A program made the position numbers and the translations under genes. Of a stretch of DNA of 64,000 nt, positions 1 through 8,839 are shown one piece after another. The notes beneath the pieces are model-generated. The model saw only the letters and a list, made by a program, of their open reading frames with translations. It ran no database searches and was not told the origin of the DNA. Each line of letters begins with the position of its first letter. The stretch's first letter is position 1. The DNA is from Takakia lepidozioides (taxonomy: Eukaryota; Streptophyta; Takakiopsida; Takakiales; Takakiaceae): the NCBI GenBank assembly GCA_030704615.1, contig CM060733.1:11406001-11470000 (forward strand), in the 5' to 3' direction.

Positions 1-44
1 TCTCCACTATATCTCAGAGCTTCAGCTCTTTACCTGCATTATCA

Positions 45-1159
45 TTGGAGTCATTAGAGTCAGCTAAGAGTGTTGTTAGAGAGTGGGCAATGAGTGTTCA
101 ACATGCAAGTGATGAGCAAGTAGAAAAAATCATTGGTTGTTTGTGTGCACTTGTTTTGGAGTCTCTTCATGTACACCCAAGTGTAATCATTGGCCTTTGC
201 ATCCCTTACCTACAAATTATAGGTATTTTTGGAAGAGACAAGTTACTGAGATACTAGGGTGGACTGAGAGAGGAGAAGAAAGAGACCCTAGGGGTTTTAG
301 TGAGGAGGTCAATTTCTGCTTGAGAGAGAATGTCTGGCCAGATGGGCCATCTGAGAATGAAGCAATTAGCTCGAGAGAACCCAAGAAAGCAAAAAAGAAA
401 GGACTGTGCATCCTTCAGAAGCCCCCCTGCTGTAGTCATGACACGCCCAAGGCTGGAAAGCAGCAACAGCCGTAGAATCTCTCTCTTCAATTCACCCAAG
501 GGCAATGACATCATGAATAGCAAGTACTTTTCCAGATTCAGGCCCCAGTTTTGTTGGATATGCAGAAGCTGAGTCTAAATGCAACTTCCAAAGCCCTGTT
601 ACATATATTGTGACTCGGGTCTGGAAGGAAGCTGGAAGGTAAGGTTGCATGCTACTCAGTTGCCTAGTTCTAGCTCTATTGTGAGAGATGAAGAGGAGTG
701 GGTCAATGGTCAAGTGTTGGAGACATATGGTAGGACTGGTGGGGGTCCAAGAATGTTGATTGTGGACTGTGGGCATTATGACATGCATCATGTCTGTTCA
801 AGTGTGTGTGAGGAGGTGACTTGTAGCTTGTGGAATGTGGAAGCTGCATGGGGGATTCTGTTCCTATGGGAGGAGGTGATGCTAATGTTCAGCCTATGTA
901 TGTTGGTGATTCTGAGGACGAAGAAGACTTTCATGTTGGTTGGGATGTTGAGGATGATGCCACTTTGGATCTGAATTCATTCTTTGAAAGCCTTAAGAAC
1001 AAACACTGGAATTCTACCCTCACTACCTTTGTTGGCAAAGATAAGGAGAGGTTTGTGGGAGCCTCACCTTCTGGACCAAAAACTTCTTGTAAGCTGCTCC
1101 TCCTCACGTTTTCACGTTTTCAAGTAATTGAGATCAATTACTTAGTCTTGTACTTGTAA
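45..1159 (+). other. possible decayed multi-exon coding remnant, unrecognised
   Basis: Several short open stretches on the same strand (about 137-475, 579-830 and 830-1159) read as ordinary protein but in shifting frames. The last is strongly acidic (around 880-1000, many Asp/Glu) and then has a Phe/Leu-rich stretch. A possible splice acceptor lies near 225. I recognise no domain and cannot build a continuous model. It may be an eroded transposon gene or a host gene whose 5' part lies outside the window. A coding origin is only weakly supported. Confidence 0.25.
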
Positions 1160-1332
1160 ATATGATAGATGTCAGATCTGCTATCCAAGCGAAGGCCTGA
1201 ATAGATCTTTAAACTTCAAGCAAAAGAGAACCACCGAGTCACTGTGGATGGGTAGTTACAAGAAACCTTGAGGGGTAGATCCTCAACTGGAGGAAGGGGT
1301 CACACAGTTGTTTGAATTAAGAACATCCACTG

Positions 1333-1518
1333 TGATGAATCCATTTGACAGAGGACCAAGAGAGGGAGTCCACAAGAAATGTTTTGGCACCTATACAAGG
1401 ATGTGAGGAAACTATGTAATTGGTAATTGATGAATCCATTTGACAGAGGACCAAGAGAGGGAGTCCACAAGAAATGTTCTGGCACCTATACAAGGATGTG
1501 AGGAAACTATGTAATTGG
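1333..1518. repeat. two-copy tandem duplication, period 95 bp
   Basis: About 91 bp starting TGATGAATCCATTTGACAG at 1333 is repeated from 1428 with essentially one difference (T versus C in the GTTTTGG/GTTCTGG segment). The near identity indicates a recent local duplication. No gene is evident in it. Confidence 0.9.
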
Positions 1519-1574
1519 TCAGATATAGGGTACAAACTTTAAAGCAAGGAGGCATTTCAGCAGATTCAAATGGC

Positions 1575-2580
1575 TACAATATTTTAGTACAACAAAATTT
1601 CAGTATTTCAGTATTTCAATATCTCAATATTTCAGCGAGTTTCTTAGCAAGTATTTCAAGCAAGTATTTTAACCCTTAAGTTCCCAAGACCTGAATCGGG
1701 TCACTTTGAATTTGCAGTTGGACCTAATTTTTGCAGATCTAATCTGATGGGGCCCACTCCTGAAAGCTTTAATGACAAGGGATTTGTCTCGCATATGATG
1801 TAGAAAACAAAGTAAAAAAAAACAAAAGTTACGACCTACAAAAAATATCTTAGATCTGTCATTTACGTTTTTGGCCTGAAAAGGGCTTGTTGACCGCTGA
1901 TGTGTCAGGTAAACAAGCCCAAAACAGATTGCACTCCAAAGGCCATTTTTGGCAGAAAATTAACAATTTTGGAAAAAACACTTTACGTTGTGGTATGTGA
2001 GCATTACATACACACATCCACCATTGGCTTTTAAAAATTTTGTAGAAAAAAAAGTACTTCATTTGGAGGCACATTTTCTCTTGTCAATTTTGAGATTTCA
2101 ACCCCTATGTAATTGCATGCAAAGCAACCATAGGTGAAAAAATCAGTTGGACCTGCATTTTAGTGGGGTCATAGCCACTCCGCTATTGATTTGGAAATGG
2201 TGGGTCTTGGGGCAAGCAAAATTGAATAAAGCTAGGTTTTGATTTGGTCAAACCAATTTCTTTCTCACTTTTTCTTTGGGACCTGATATTTGAGGTCCGG
2301 GCCAATGTTATAATCTCACAATTTCCACGGTGGACTTGGCTCATTTTTTTGGTATGTCATGCATAAATGAGGTGGGCCCACTGCTATGAGGCTGGAATCT
2401 CTAGATGATTTTTGGTAGGATTCTAGGGGTAATTTACTGTAGCTTGGTACCCAGAATTGGTAAAAAGTCAAAAAAAGGCTTGGGAACTTAAGGGTTAATA
2501 TTTCAGCTCGTTCTTCAGCAAGTATTTAAGTATTCCAGTTAGTATTTCAACAAGCATTTCAATATTTTAATAATTAGTAA
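1575..2580 (+). repeat. AT-rich TATTTCAG minisatellite, split by an insertion
   Basis: Degenerate 8-12 bp units of the type (A)GTATTTCA(G) run from about 1575 to 1668 and resume at 2499-2580. The 830 bp between them are the TTAA-flanked element described separately. The same repeat family occurs in reverse orientation at 8560-8832 without the insertion, together with matching flanking sequence (the ATGAATT/CATCAAT and AGGCCCCT blocks), so both are copies of one longer dispersed repeat. Confidence 0.8.
1669..2498. mobile_element. piggyBac-type MITE with TTAA target duplications
   Basis: The sequence TTAA (1669-1672) is followed by CCCTTAAGTTCCCAAG (1673-1688). The exact reverse complement of those 16 bp lies at 2479-2494 and is followed by TTAA (2495-2498). 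TTAA target-site duplication with termini beginning CCC is the hallmark of the piggyBac superfamily. The 822-bp interior has no long ORF, so the element is non-autonomous. It interrupts the TATTTCAG minisatellite, and the paralogous copy near 8725-8728 has a single TTAA at the equivalent place, so the insertion can be read as filled versus empty site. Confidence 0.88.
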
Positions 2581-2649
2581 GCCTAAAGATCAGTGTTGTA
2601 ATATCGTAAATCAGTATATAATTCATACATCAATAAAAGTTCCATTAGG

Positions 2650-3119
2650 GGCCTTTCTATTTTATAAATAAAAATATTTTCCTCTTATGCAGAACAAGTT
2701 TAAAATATATTTTGAATATGTGATTATTTTATGTCAATATTACATTTTGAGGAAATTTTCTACTTAGAGTCTTAGGGTGGAGCCATTACGCGACTAGCCG
2801 CTTGCCACTTGTTAATCCCTCCCTAACTATTAATGTGTTAACCTTGTCTAAATGTTATTTTTTCTCTATTCCCCACCGTTAACACCAATCTAGGGCAGAC
2901 TGTACTCCCCTTTCTTGGTGGTGAAATATATAGTGAATTCTTCTTGTAAAATTATTGTTAAAAATTAGATGTATGTCCTATTTTGTTTCATGTCATTATG
3001 ACTCAAAGTCTGCGGTGTTTTTCCTTTAAATTATTCAACAAAGAGACAGAGAGAAAAACAAAACAAAAAATCTGCTTGTATAGACTTCTGATTTTCTAAG
3101 GATTGTGAAGTGAATAAGG
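2650..3119. other. AT-rich stretch without a recognised feature
   Basis: About 470 bp with short stop-rich frames and no repeat or motif I can name. Confidence 0.4.
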
Positions 3120-3428
3120 AAAAACAGTTTTGGCTCTTGGCTGGTATGGTTCCTGTCCTCAGCTTTCCTTGAATCCCCCCGCACTGGGGATCCATGGCCC
3201 GATTATCTCTTCTATAGTGCTTCTCTGGTTCTTAGTAGATGGCTCATTCCAGCTTTAGCTTCCCTTAGTTCCCCAATCTATGGACTCATGGCTCAGAGTG
3301 GTATCTCATTCCTCTGCCTTATGGCCTTGTAAGGTTATTTTTTCTTTACCAGTTATTAATAAAGTTCACAGGGCTACAATCCCTTTGTTACTGTTAAAAA
3401 AACAAAAAAAACAAAAAAAAAAAAAACA
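3120..3428 (+). mobile_element. possible 3' end of a retroposed transcript with A-rich tail
   Basis: A stretch of moderate GC content contains an AATAAAG signal near 3357 and runs into an A-rich tract with interspersed C (about 3395-3427). This is the configuration of a retroposed 3' end, such as a LINE 3' UTR or processed transcript. No coding domain is visible, so the source is unknown. Confidence 0.35.
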
Positions 3429-3610
3429 AGCCTCAAACGGCAATGGGCTCTTTTGCTTTGGCAAAACATAAGGGGAAGTGAGACTAATAAGGGGCATGAC
3501 TCAGCACAACACACCAATGGGAGCCTTGACACGGTGTAAGGTCCTTTGACCATATTTTCTCCATTGACTTCAACATGTTGCAAAGTCTCTCTTCTATAGA
3601 AGAGAGCCAA

Positions 3611-4197
3611 TGTCAAGGACGAGAACATGACTGAACACAAACAAGATATCAGACTAGAGGTACAAGACTAAACAAGATATCAAGGTCAGCGTGGCCGAAT
3701 GCATGATGAGTAAACATGAATCAAGATGATCTTTATAACAATGGACAAGAGTACAAGATACTGGGATTCGACTTGAATACTGGAATGCTGGAAACTGGAC
3801 TAGACTGCTAGATACTGGAAACTGGGCTAGAGTACTGGAAGCTGAACTGGAGTACTGGAACTGGAAACAAGAGTAGCTTGAACTTGTATTGGCGAGATTG
3901 AAGAGTGTCCAGTCTCGCCTCCTATATATACTGGCTACTATGAAGTTCTCTAAGAAGCTTCCCCAATGGAAGTTTCTTAATGGAGAAGTTTCTAAGGTTA
4001 AACAAAGGTTTCTTGATGGACAAGCTTCCTCCAAATGAAGCTTTCTGAGCAGTTTCCCAAGTTACTCTCGATAATTTGGTAAACTTCCGATAACTTGGTA
4101 ACTTATGATAAATCATTGTAGATCATGGTAAATTATGGTAACTTGGTAACTTCTGGTATTTACTCCTAATAAGTTCCTCTGGGCTATGTCCGTGACA
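3611..4197 (-). mobile_element. LTR of a Ty3/gypsy-like element (family B), 3' LTR on the minus strand
   Basis: The block starts TGTCAAGGACGAG at 3611 and ends GTCCGTGACA at 4197, so both ends show the TGTCA...TGACA terminal inverted repeat expected of an LTR. Just beyond the right end the minus strand reads AGAGGAGGGGGTGA, a polypurine tract placed as it should be upstream of a 3' LTR. The repeat contains a run of CTGGAA/TACTGG-like units (3770-3860). A partial copy in the opposite orientation is at 50705-50929. Confidence 0.75.
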
Positions 4198-4330
4198 TCA
4201 CCCCCTCCTCTAGCGCCGAGTTCCTCGAGGAGTAGTAAAATCTTGGACTTGCTTAGAGTTCGAGAAAATCCAAATGGTACTTGCCAAGTATTCGGCTCTT
4301 CGTTCTTGACTCAAATGATTTATAGGTCCC
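4198..4330 (-). pseudogene. 3' tail of gypsy pol plus polypurine tract
   Basis: On the minus strand a short decayed reading frame (including residues like KYHLDFLEL and KQVQDFTT in neighbouring frames) runs toward the LTR at 3611-4197 and meets a stop just before the polypurine tract (4198-4211). Position and composition fit the extreme C-terminus of a gypsy polyprotein. The match to a chromodomain is too weak to claim. The rest of the internal region is not recognisable upstream. Confidence 0.4.
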
Positions 4331-4339
4331 TGCAAATTG

Positions 4340-5850
4340 CAATTTGTTAATCATGAGGGGAGGGCGGAGCTTCGCCCTCCCGCCACCTCCCGCCGCCACC
4401 GTAGCTAAACTCCATAGTCATGACTAATCTTTTAGGGTTCCGATATCTATTTAGCTATTCTATGTACTTTCTCCTCCTCGCTTGTCGGCTCCGCTATTCT
4501 CACCTCGACTACCACACCTGCGAAACAAGCCCTTGCTGCCAAAGCCCACGCCTTGTGTTCTCTACTTGTAACGATGACCAGCTTTGCTGCTGGACGGTCT
4601 GCTACCCTACGCCATGACACCATGAAGAGAAGAGCGCCTCGAACGGTATATATACCAAAAATGTTACCTTGCGGGAGCCTTCGGCCCCCTCCGAGCTTAC
4701 TATCAACTCTTTGTTCCATGTCGACGCTGGCTGGCCTGCGGCGCTCAGCCACACCTACGCCCCTGATTTATCAGTTTCTATGCAAAGCTACCGGTACTAC
4801 TACAAATGTGTTTTTTGCTTATCTCTGAGCAACCGCCCGCTGCTGCCTGGAGACGCTTCTTCTCCGACCAGCTCAAAGACAGGTCGCGTTGGACATCCCA
4901 AGATCTAGATCGCCAAGCCCTCAACGACTGGGCTCCCCGCCACACATAGTTGCCCGTGGTGGTCGACTCTACTCCCCCCCCCAACCATCGTTGCTGCTGC
5001 CCTGAGTACGGGCTCACCATTGTGAAGAGAAGGCCCCCGGTCTCTGCAACCCCAACAACCTCTGTCGTCTTGTCAGGTTGGCCCCCGTCTGAGTCTTTAC
5101 TTGGCGTTGCGAAGACAACTTTGTTGCAGAGATTCCCGCACTACACTCTCCAAAGTTCTCTCAGGTGCATAGGTTCCACTCCCCCACCCTCCTTGGACAC
5201 TACTTTACCATCATGTCAGGCTTCCACAACAGATAGAAGTCAGTAAGGTAACGAGACTTCCATTGCCCCATCGTACTTGTCATTACAACATCAGCTGACG
5301 ATTACATCCCAAAGAAGCATTCTCTATGGAGGGGGCATTCACCCCCGCGTTTGGATGGCCCCTGGTTTCTCGCAAATGAGCATCGAATTGGTGGGCATCC
5401 CTGTAGAAACAGAAAATGAGTACACAATCTATATGCTCGGCTGGACCCTGTTCCCAGCGAAAGAGGCCAAGAAATCGACTAAGTATTACAACGTTATGGT
5501 GCAGATGCAGTATCCTCGCCAGTTATCTCTCACCATCCGGCTCACTATGGTGCAGTTACAGCACCCCCGCAGGCAATCCAGATTGGATAAAAGTTCAAGT
5601 GATTCTCTATTAAGGAAGTTAGCAAAGCTTACATCTATGAAGGATGTTTTGCCCCACATGCGGTTCACTTGTTCACCTACAACTGAAAAAAGTAGGGGTG
5701 GACAGTCTCAAGAACCGCCAACACTAAGAAATGAAATGTTTAGCGCTCGCACAACTGGCTGTGCTTGCGACGGGGAGGCAGGGCAGCGTGGGAAAGAGTC
5801 TGTCGTGCAAGAGGGTGCAAAAACCGCCGAGTTGAAAATGTAGGAATCTC
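4340..5850. other. unassigned GC-rich region with no convincing gene
   Basis: The segment is C-rich on the plus strand and open in several frames at once, including a 188-codon plus-strand frame at 5277-5843 with no recognisable domain. A short GC hairpin (AGGGCGGAGCTTCGCCCT) lies near 4366. Simultaneous openness of several frames is expected from the base composition, so I do not call a CDS. It could be internal sequence of the LTR element to its left. Confidence 0.35.
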
Positions 5851-5979
5851 TCAGAGGCTCTGAGTTCAATGAGGTGAAGGCACGCGGCCGTCCTCATACA
5901 AAGATGTCGTACGAAGATGATGCGCAGGGAAGTTGGGATCTGATCCATGCAAATGTTTCTCTTGGAAATCAAGGCCGAA

Positions 5980-6186
5980 AGTTCTTACTGCAGAGATCAT
6001 AGATTACCTCCATGTTTGGAGCAGAGAAGCTGTGGGATGCCTGTCAGATTACCAGGTGTCATTCTGAAAACTGCCCTGGTGGACATGATATGCCAAATGG
6101 GGTCGGATCGAGGATGCACAGGGAGTATTGTGGCTGAACGAGATGTGGTGTCGTGGAGTGCGATACTTGCAGGGTATGCACAGTAG
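5980..6186 (+). pseudogene. PPR gene fragment
   Basis: The reading frame contains ILKTALVDM and, after a degraded stretch, AERDVVSWSAILAGYAQ, the junction typical of plant PLS-class PPR proteins (short motif with DVVSWSAMI). Only about one and a half motifs remain and no start or downstream motifs are present. PPR proteins act in organelle RNA processing. This piece is too short to function. Confidence 0.7.
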
Positions 6187-6189
6187 GGG

Positions 6190-7315
6190 CGTGGGATGCG
6201 TGGGATGGGGGATATTCTTCCATCCAGTCACCATCGTACTCGTGTCCATTTGTTGTGATCATTCAAATGCTCCTTTGCAAACCGGTAAATTCAAGAGTAA
6301 GATTGTAGGTGTTTTTCTGGACCATAATGGGTGCTGCCCCCAGGAGTTTTGATGAATGTACATTTGGTTTTGACTGGCTGGCAAAAATGTATGATAGTGG
6401 TGTCCATGGGCTGAAAATCTAGGCACTGATTTGCGCAATGACAGAGGTTAGTGTTGAAGGGTTGGAGGCAGAGGCATAGCACCTTGTGGAGACCAGTACC
6501 ACCCTGGTTCTTACCCCAAGTTAGTAGATTGTGAGATTTGTTTTTACTCGTCCCGTCAGGAAATGTGTTGGCTGGTTTGAGTTGCTATGAGGGTCTACAT
6601 GTTTTTATTATGTTGTGGAGCAGGATGTGTGAGCCTCATGGAAAAGCTTGAGAATGTCAGGTCACCAGTGTTTGTTACTGTGCAGACTCTCTTAGCCAAT
6701 GTGGCTTTGCCCTACAAATGGAGCTCTTCCCACTGGAGTTCCTCCACTTTGTTTCCATTCATCCCTCTCTGTGAAGAACAACCTTCCTTTTTTTGGTCCT
6801 CCCATAGTTACCAAAGTGCCAAGGGTGCAGGGACATGTATGTATATTAGGTATGATTACGTATCTAGTAACAGGTTGGGTTGAATGGAGTTGGAGTATTG
6901 ACCAAAGCCTTTACAAAGTGTTTCCGCCATGGAGCAGTGTGCATAAAGATGAACTAAACAACTTCATATATGTATGAATAGATATCACTGGAATAATTGC
7001 TGATACCTTCAGTACTTTTTTAGGGCCTTGCAAGCAATTTGTAGAGACACATGAGAGGTCAGGAGGAGTGTCACATAGTACATGACGAAGAAACTTTGAT
7101 TTTTGGCCATTCTGTAGAAGAAGGAGAGGGACCACTTTTCACGGTTTGTGACAGAAGCTTCACAGCTTACTTCAAAAGGAAGCGCAGGGATAAGGTAGGT
7201 CTCTCTGTCTCTTGTTCTTCTAGAAGTCTTATTTGCAGATATTTATAACTTCTGCTTGGTTTTCTCCCCCCTTGAACAATTAGTCTTTGTGGTGCTTGTA
7301 CATTACATTATGGTT
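6190..7315. other. no recognised feature
   Basis: About 1.1 kb with only short overlapping frames on both strands (for example 6587-6883 and 6911-7135). I see no domain, repeat or splice-supported exon. Confidence 0.35.
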
Positions 7316-7329
7316 GTCAAGAACTCCAC

Positions 7330-7640
7330 TCCCCCCAACATGTGGGCTGCATGGGTTGTTTATTTGAAGATCTCCACTGGCGAGTCAATATTGGAATGAT
7401 GTTGAGACCACTAGTTCCTACATAGACATCTGATTCAAATCCAGCTCTGACAATGTGGGCATGAAGCCCCTTGGCCTGCCCTAGAGCTGCTGGGCTGGCA
7501 CACATTTTGAGGATGCAAATGAGAGTGACCTTGTCGGGCTCTACACCTTCTTGTTGCATTTGCCCAAAGAGTTCAAATGCCTCTTTACCATGCCCTTGCT
7601 CATTACATCAATTAACTCGCCATAGGTTACTTTTCTGGGG
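7330..7640 (-). pseudogene. PPR gene fragment (about two motifs)
   Basis: On the minus strand the frame reads GKEAFELFGQMQQEGVEPD followed by VTLICILKMCASPAAL and HAHIVRAGFESDVYVGTSGL, the consecutive S and L motifs of a PLS-class PPR protein. Downstream the frame degenerates. A further scrap with PKRDVVSWTAI lies on the same strand at about 7830-7870. Together they look like the remains of one decayed gene broken by indels, in the opposite orientation to the fragment at 6 kb. Confidence 0.8.
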
Positions 7641-7767
7641 GCTGAAATTTCCCCAACGGCGGACCTTTAAGGGTTAAGTTGTCAGGCTTGTATGATATCT
7701 TCCACCACAATTCACCTACCATAAATTCCAAATAGGATGCTCGAAAGTTCATTTTCTACATCATCCG

Positions 7768-7821
7768 ATAGTCCCTATCATTGGAAAGACTCACATAGTC
7801 CCTATCATTGGAAAGACTCAC
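7768..7821. repeat. 27-bp tandem duplication
   Basis: The 27-bp unit beginning ATAGTCCCTATCATTGG occurs twice in a row (7768-7794 and 7795-7821). Confidence 0.85.
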
Positions 7822-7986
7822 ATAGTTACTGAATTTATTGCAGTCCAAGAGACCACATCTCGTTTCGGCATTTTGGCATCAATATGCAATATGCACCTCA
7901 AGCTGAGTCTGATGAGAAAATGACCTCTTGTGTGCTGCTTGTGTCTGTAGTCAGATAATGTCGGATTGGTCTGTGAGAACCACCAC

Positions 7987-8070
7987 GGTGATCTGAGCGG
8001 GCAGCGATTGAAACACGACATGCTAAGACCAAGCTGACTCTCCCAAGAACCTTGTAAACATCAGGAAGAA
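7987..8070 (-). repeat. copy of dispersed OSB-associated repeat
   Basis: The minus strand reads CTTCCTGATGTTTACAAGG, then TTCTTGGGAGAGTCAGCTTGG and a segment ending in GTGTTTCAATCGCTGCCCGC. Closely similar blocks lie at about 53978-54040, 54207-54290, 54650-54710 and, in part, 62590-62620, always on the plus strand. In the 54-kb copies it adjoins OSB-like coding sequence, so it probably derives from the same source locus. Confidence 0.7.
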
Positions 8071-8218
8071 TGATCGTAGAGTGGACTGGCTTATATGGGA
8101 ATTGACTGGCCGCGTGCTAACACACTACTGGTACACAATCCACTTGCATGAAGGATGGCAGTGTTCAACAGTATGGCTGAGGGTTTTCCCAGCATGGATG
8201 TGGGATGGACTTGAGAAC

Positions 8219-8470
8219 TCAAACCTGATGCTTACACAAGTTTCCTTTTATTACACACGAGCACGTGCAAGAAGCCCAATCGCTCGCCGGATTGTAAACA
8301 ATGTATGTTATGCCAGGGTGATTGGTGCTGAGAACATAGGCTAGCTGTCCAGGGCTCTCTAGAAGAGTAACATTGCATGCTGGAATGTCCCGTGCCGCAA
8401 GCACCGAACTGGAAATGTACTTTTCCTGTTTGTCATTTCGTATGAACCCGTGCACCAAACGTGGCGACAA
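8219..8470 (-). pseudogene. SWIM zinc-finger fragment of a MULE-like gene
   Basis: The minus-strand frame ends with ASCTCSCVIKGNLCKHQV, which matches the SWIM pattern CxC...CxH found in MULE transposases and their domesticated FAR1/FHY3-like relatives. The preceding residues (NPASDW) are also typical of the approach to a SWIM finger. Only this C-terminal finger survives and a stop follows directly. A second SWIM finger in a fuller gene is at about 44.1-44.2 kb. Confidence 0.65.
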
Positions 8471-8559
8471 TGACGTGGCACTATGACACCCTATACTTGC
8501 TCTACGCTAAACTAGCTTCTGACCTTCTGTCGTCGCTAGAATTATTTATTTATTTCTTC

Positions 8560-8832
8560 ATAAAGATGGGGTAGAGGCCCCTGTAGAACTTCAGTTCTTG
8601 ATGTATGAATTAAATATTGATGTACAAAACTGATCTTCGGATTTATTAATTATTAAAATATTAAAATGCTTGTTGAAATACTAACTAAAATATTGAAATA
8701 CTTGTGGAAGAACTAGCTGAGATATTAAAATGCTGGCTGAAAAATCGCTGAAATACTCGCTGAAATACTGAAATACTTGATGAAAATCCTGATTGAAATA
8801 CTGAAATACTGAAATACTGGTAAACTGAAATA
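8560..8832 (-). repeat. TATTTCAG minisatellite, reverse copy with empty piggyBac site
   Basis: The plus strand shows repeated CTGAAATACT units. Its reverse complement aligns with 1600-2660, including the order of variant units (the block with CAGCTAGTTCTTC here versus CAGCTCGTTCTTC at about 2504) and the flanking GATGTATGAATT sequence. The 822-bp element found in the other copy is missing. The corresponding point carries a single TTAA (8725-8728). Confidence 0.8.
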
Positions 8833-8839
8833 TTGCACT

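Noticed and set aside
5277-5843. 188-codon plus-strand frame
   Set aside because: No domain recognised, composition-driven openness in the surrounding 1.5 kb, and no splice or promoter context to support a gene.
7665-7676. CTTTAAGGG-TTAA, resembling another piggyBac-type right end
   Set aside because: No matching left end (TTAA-CCCTTAAAG) was found within a reasonable distance, and the match is short enough to be chance.
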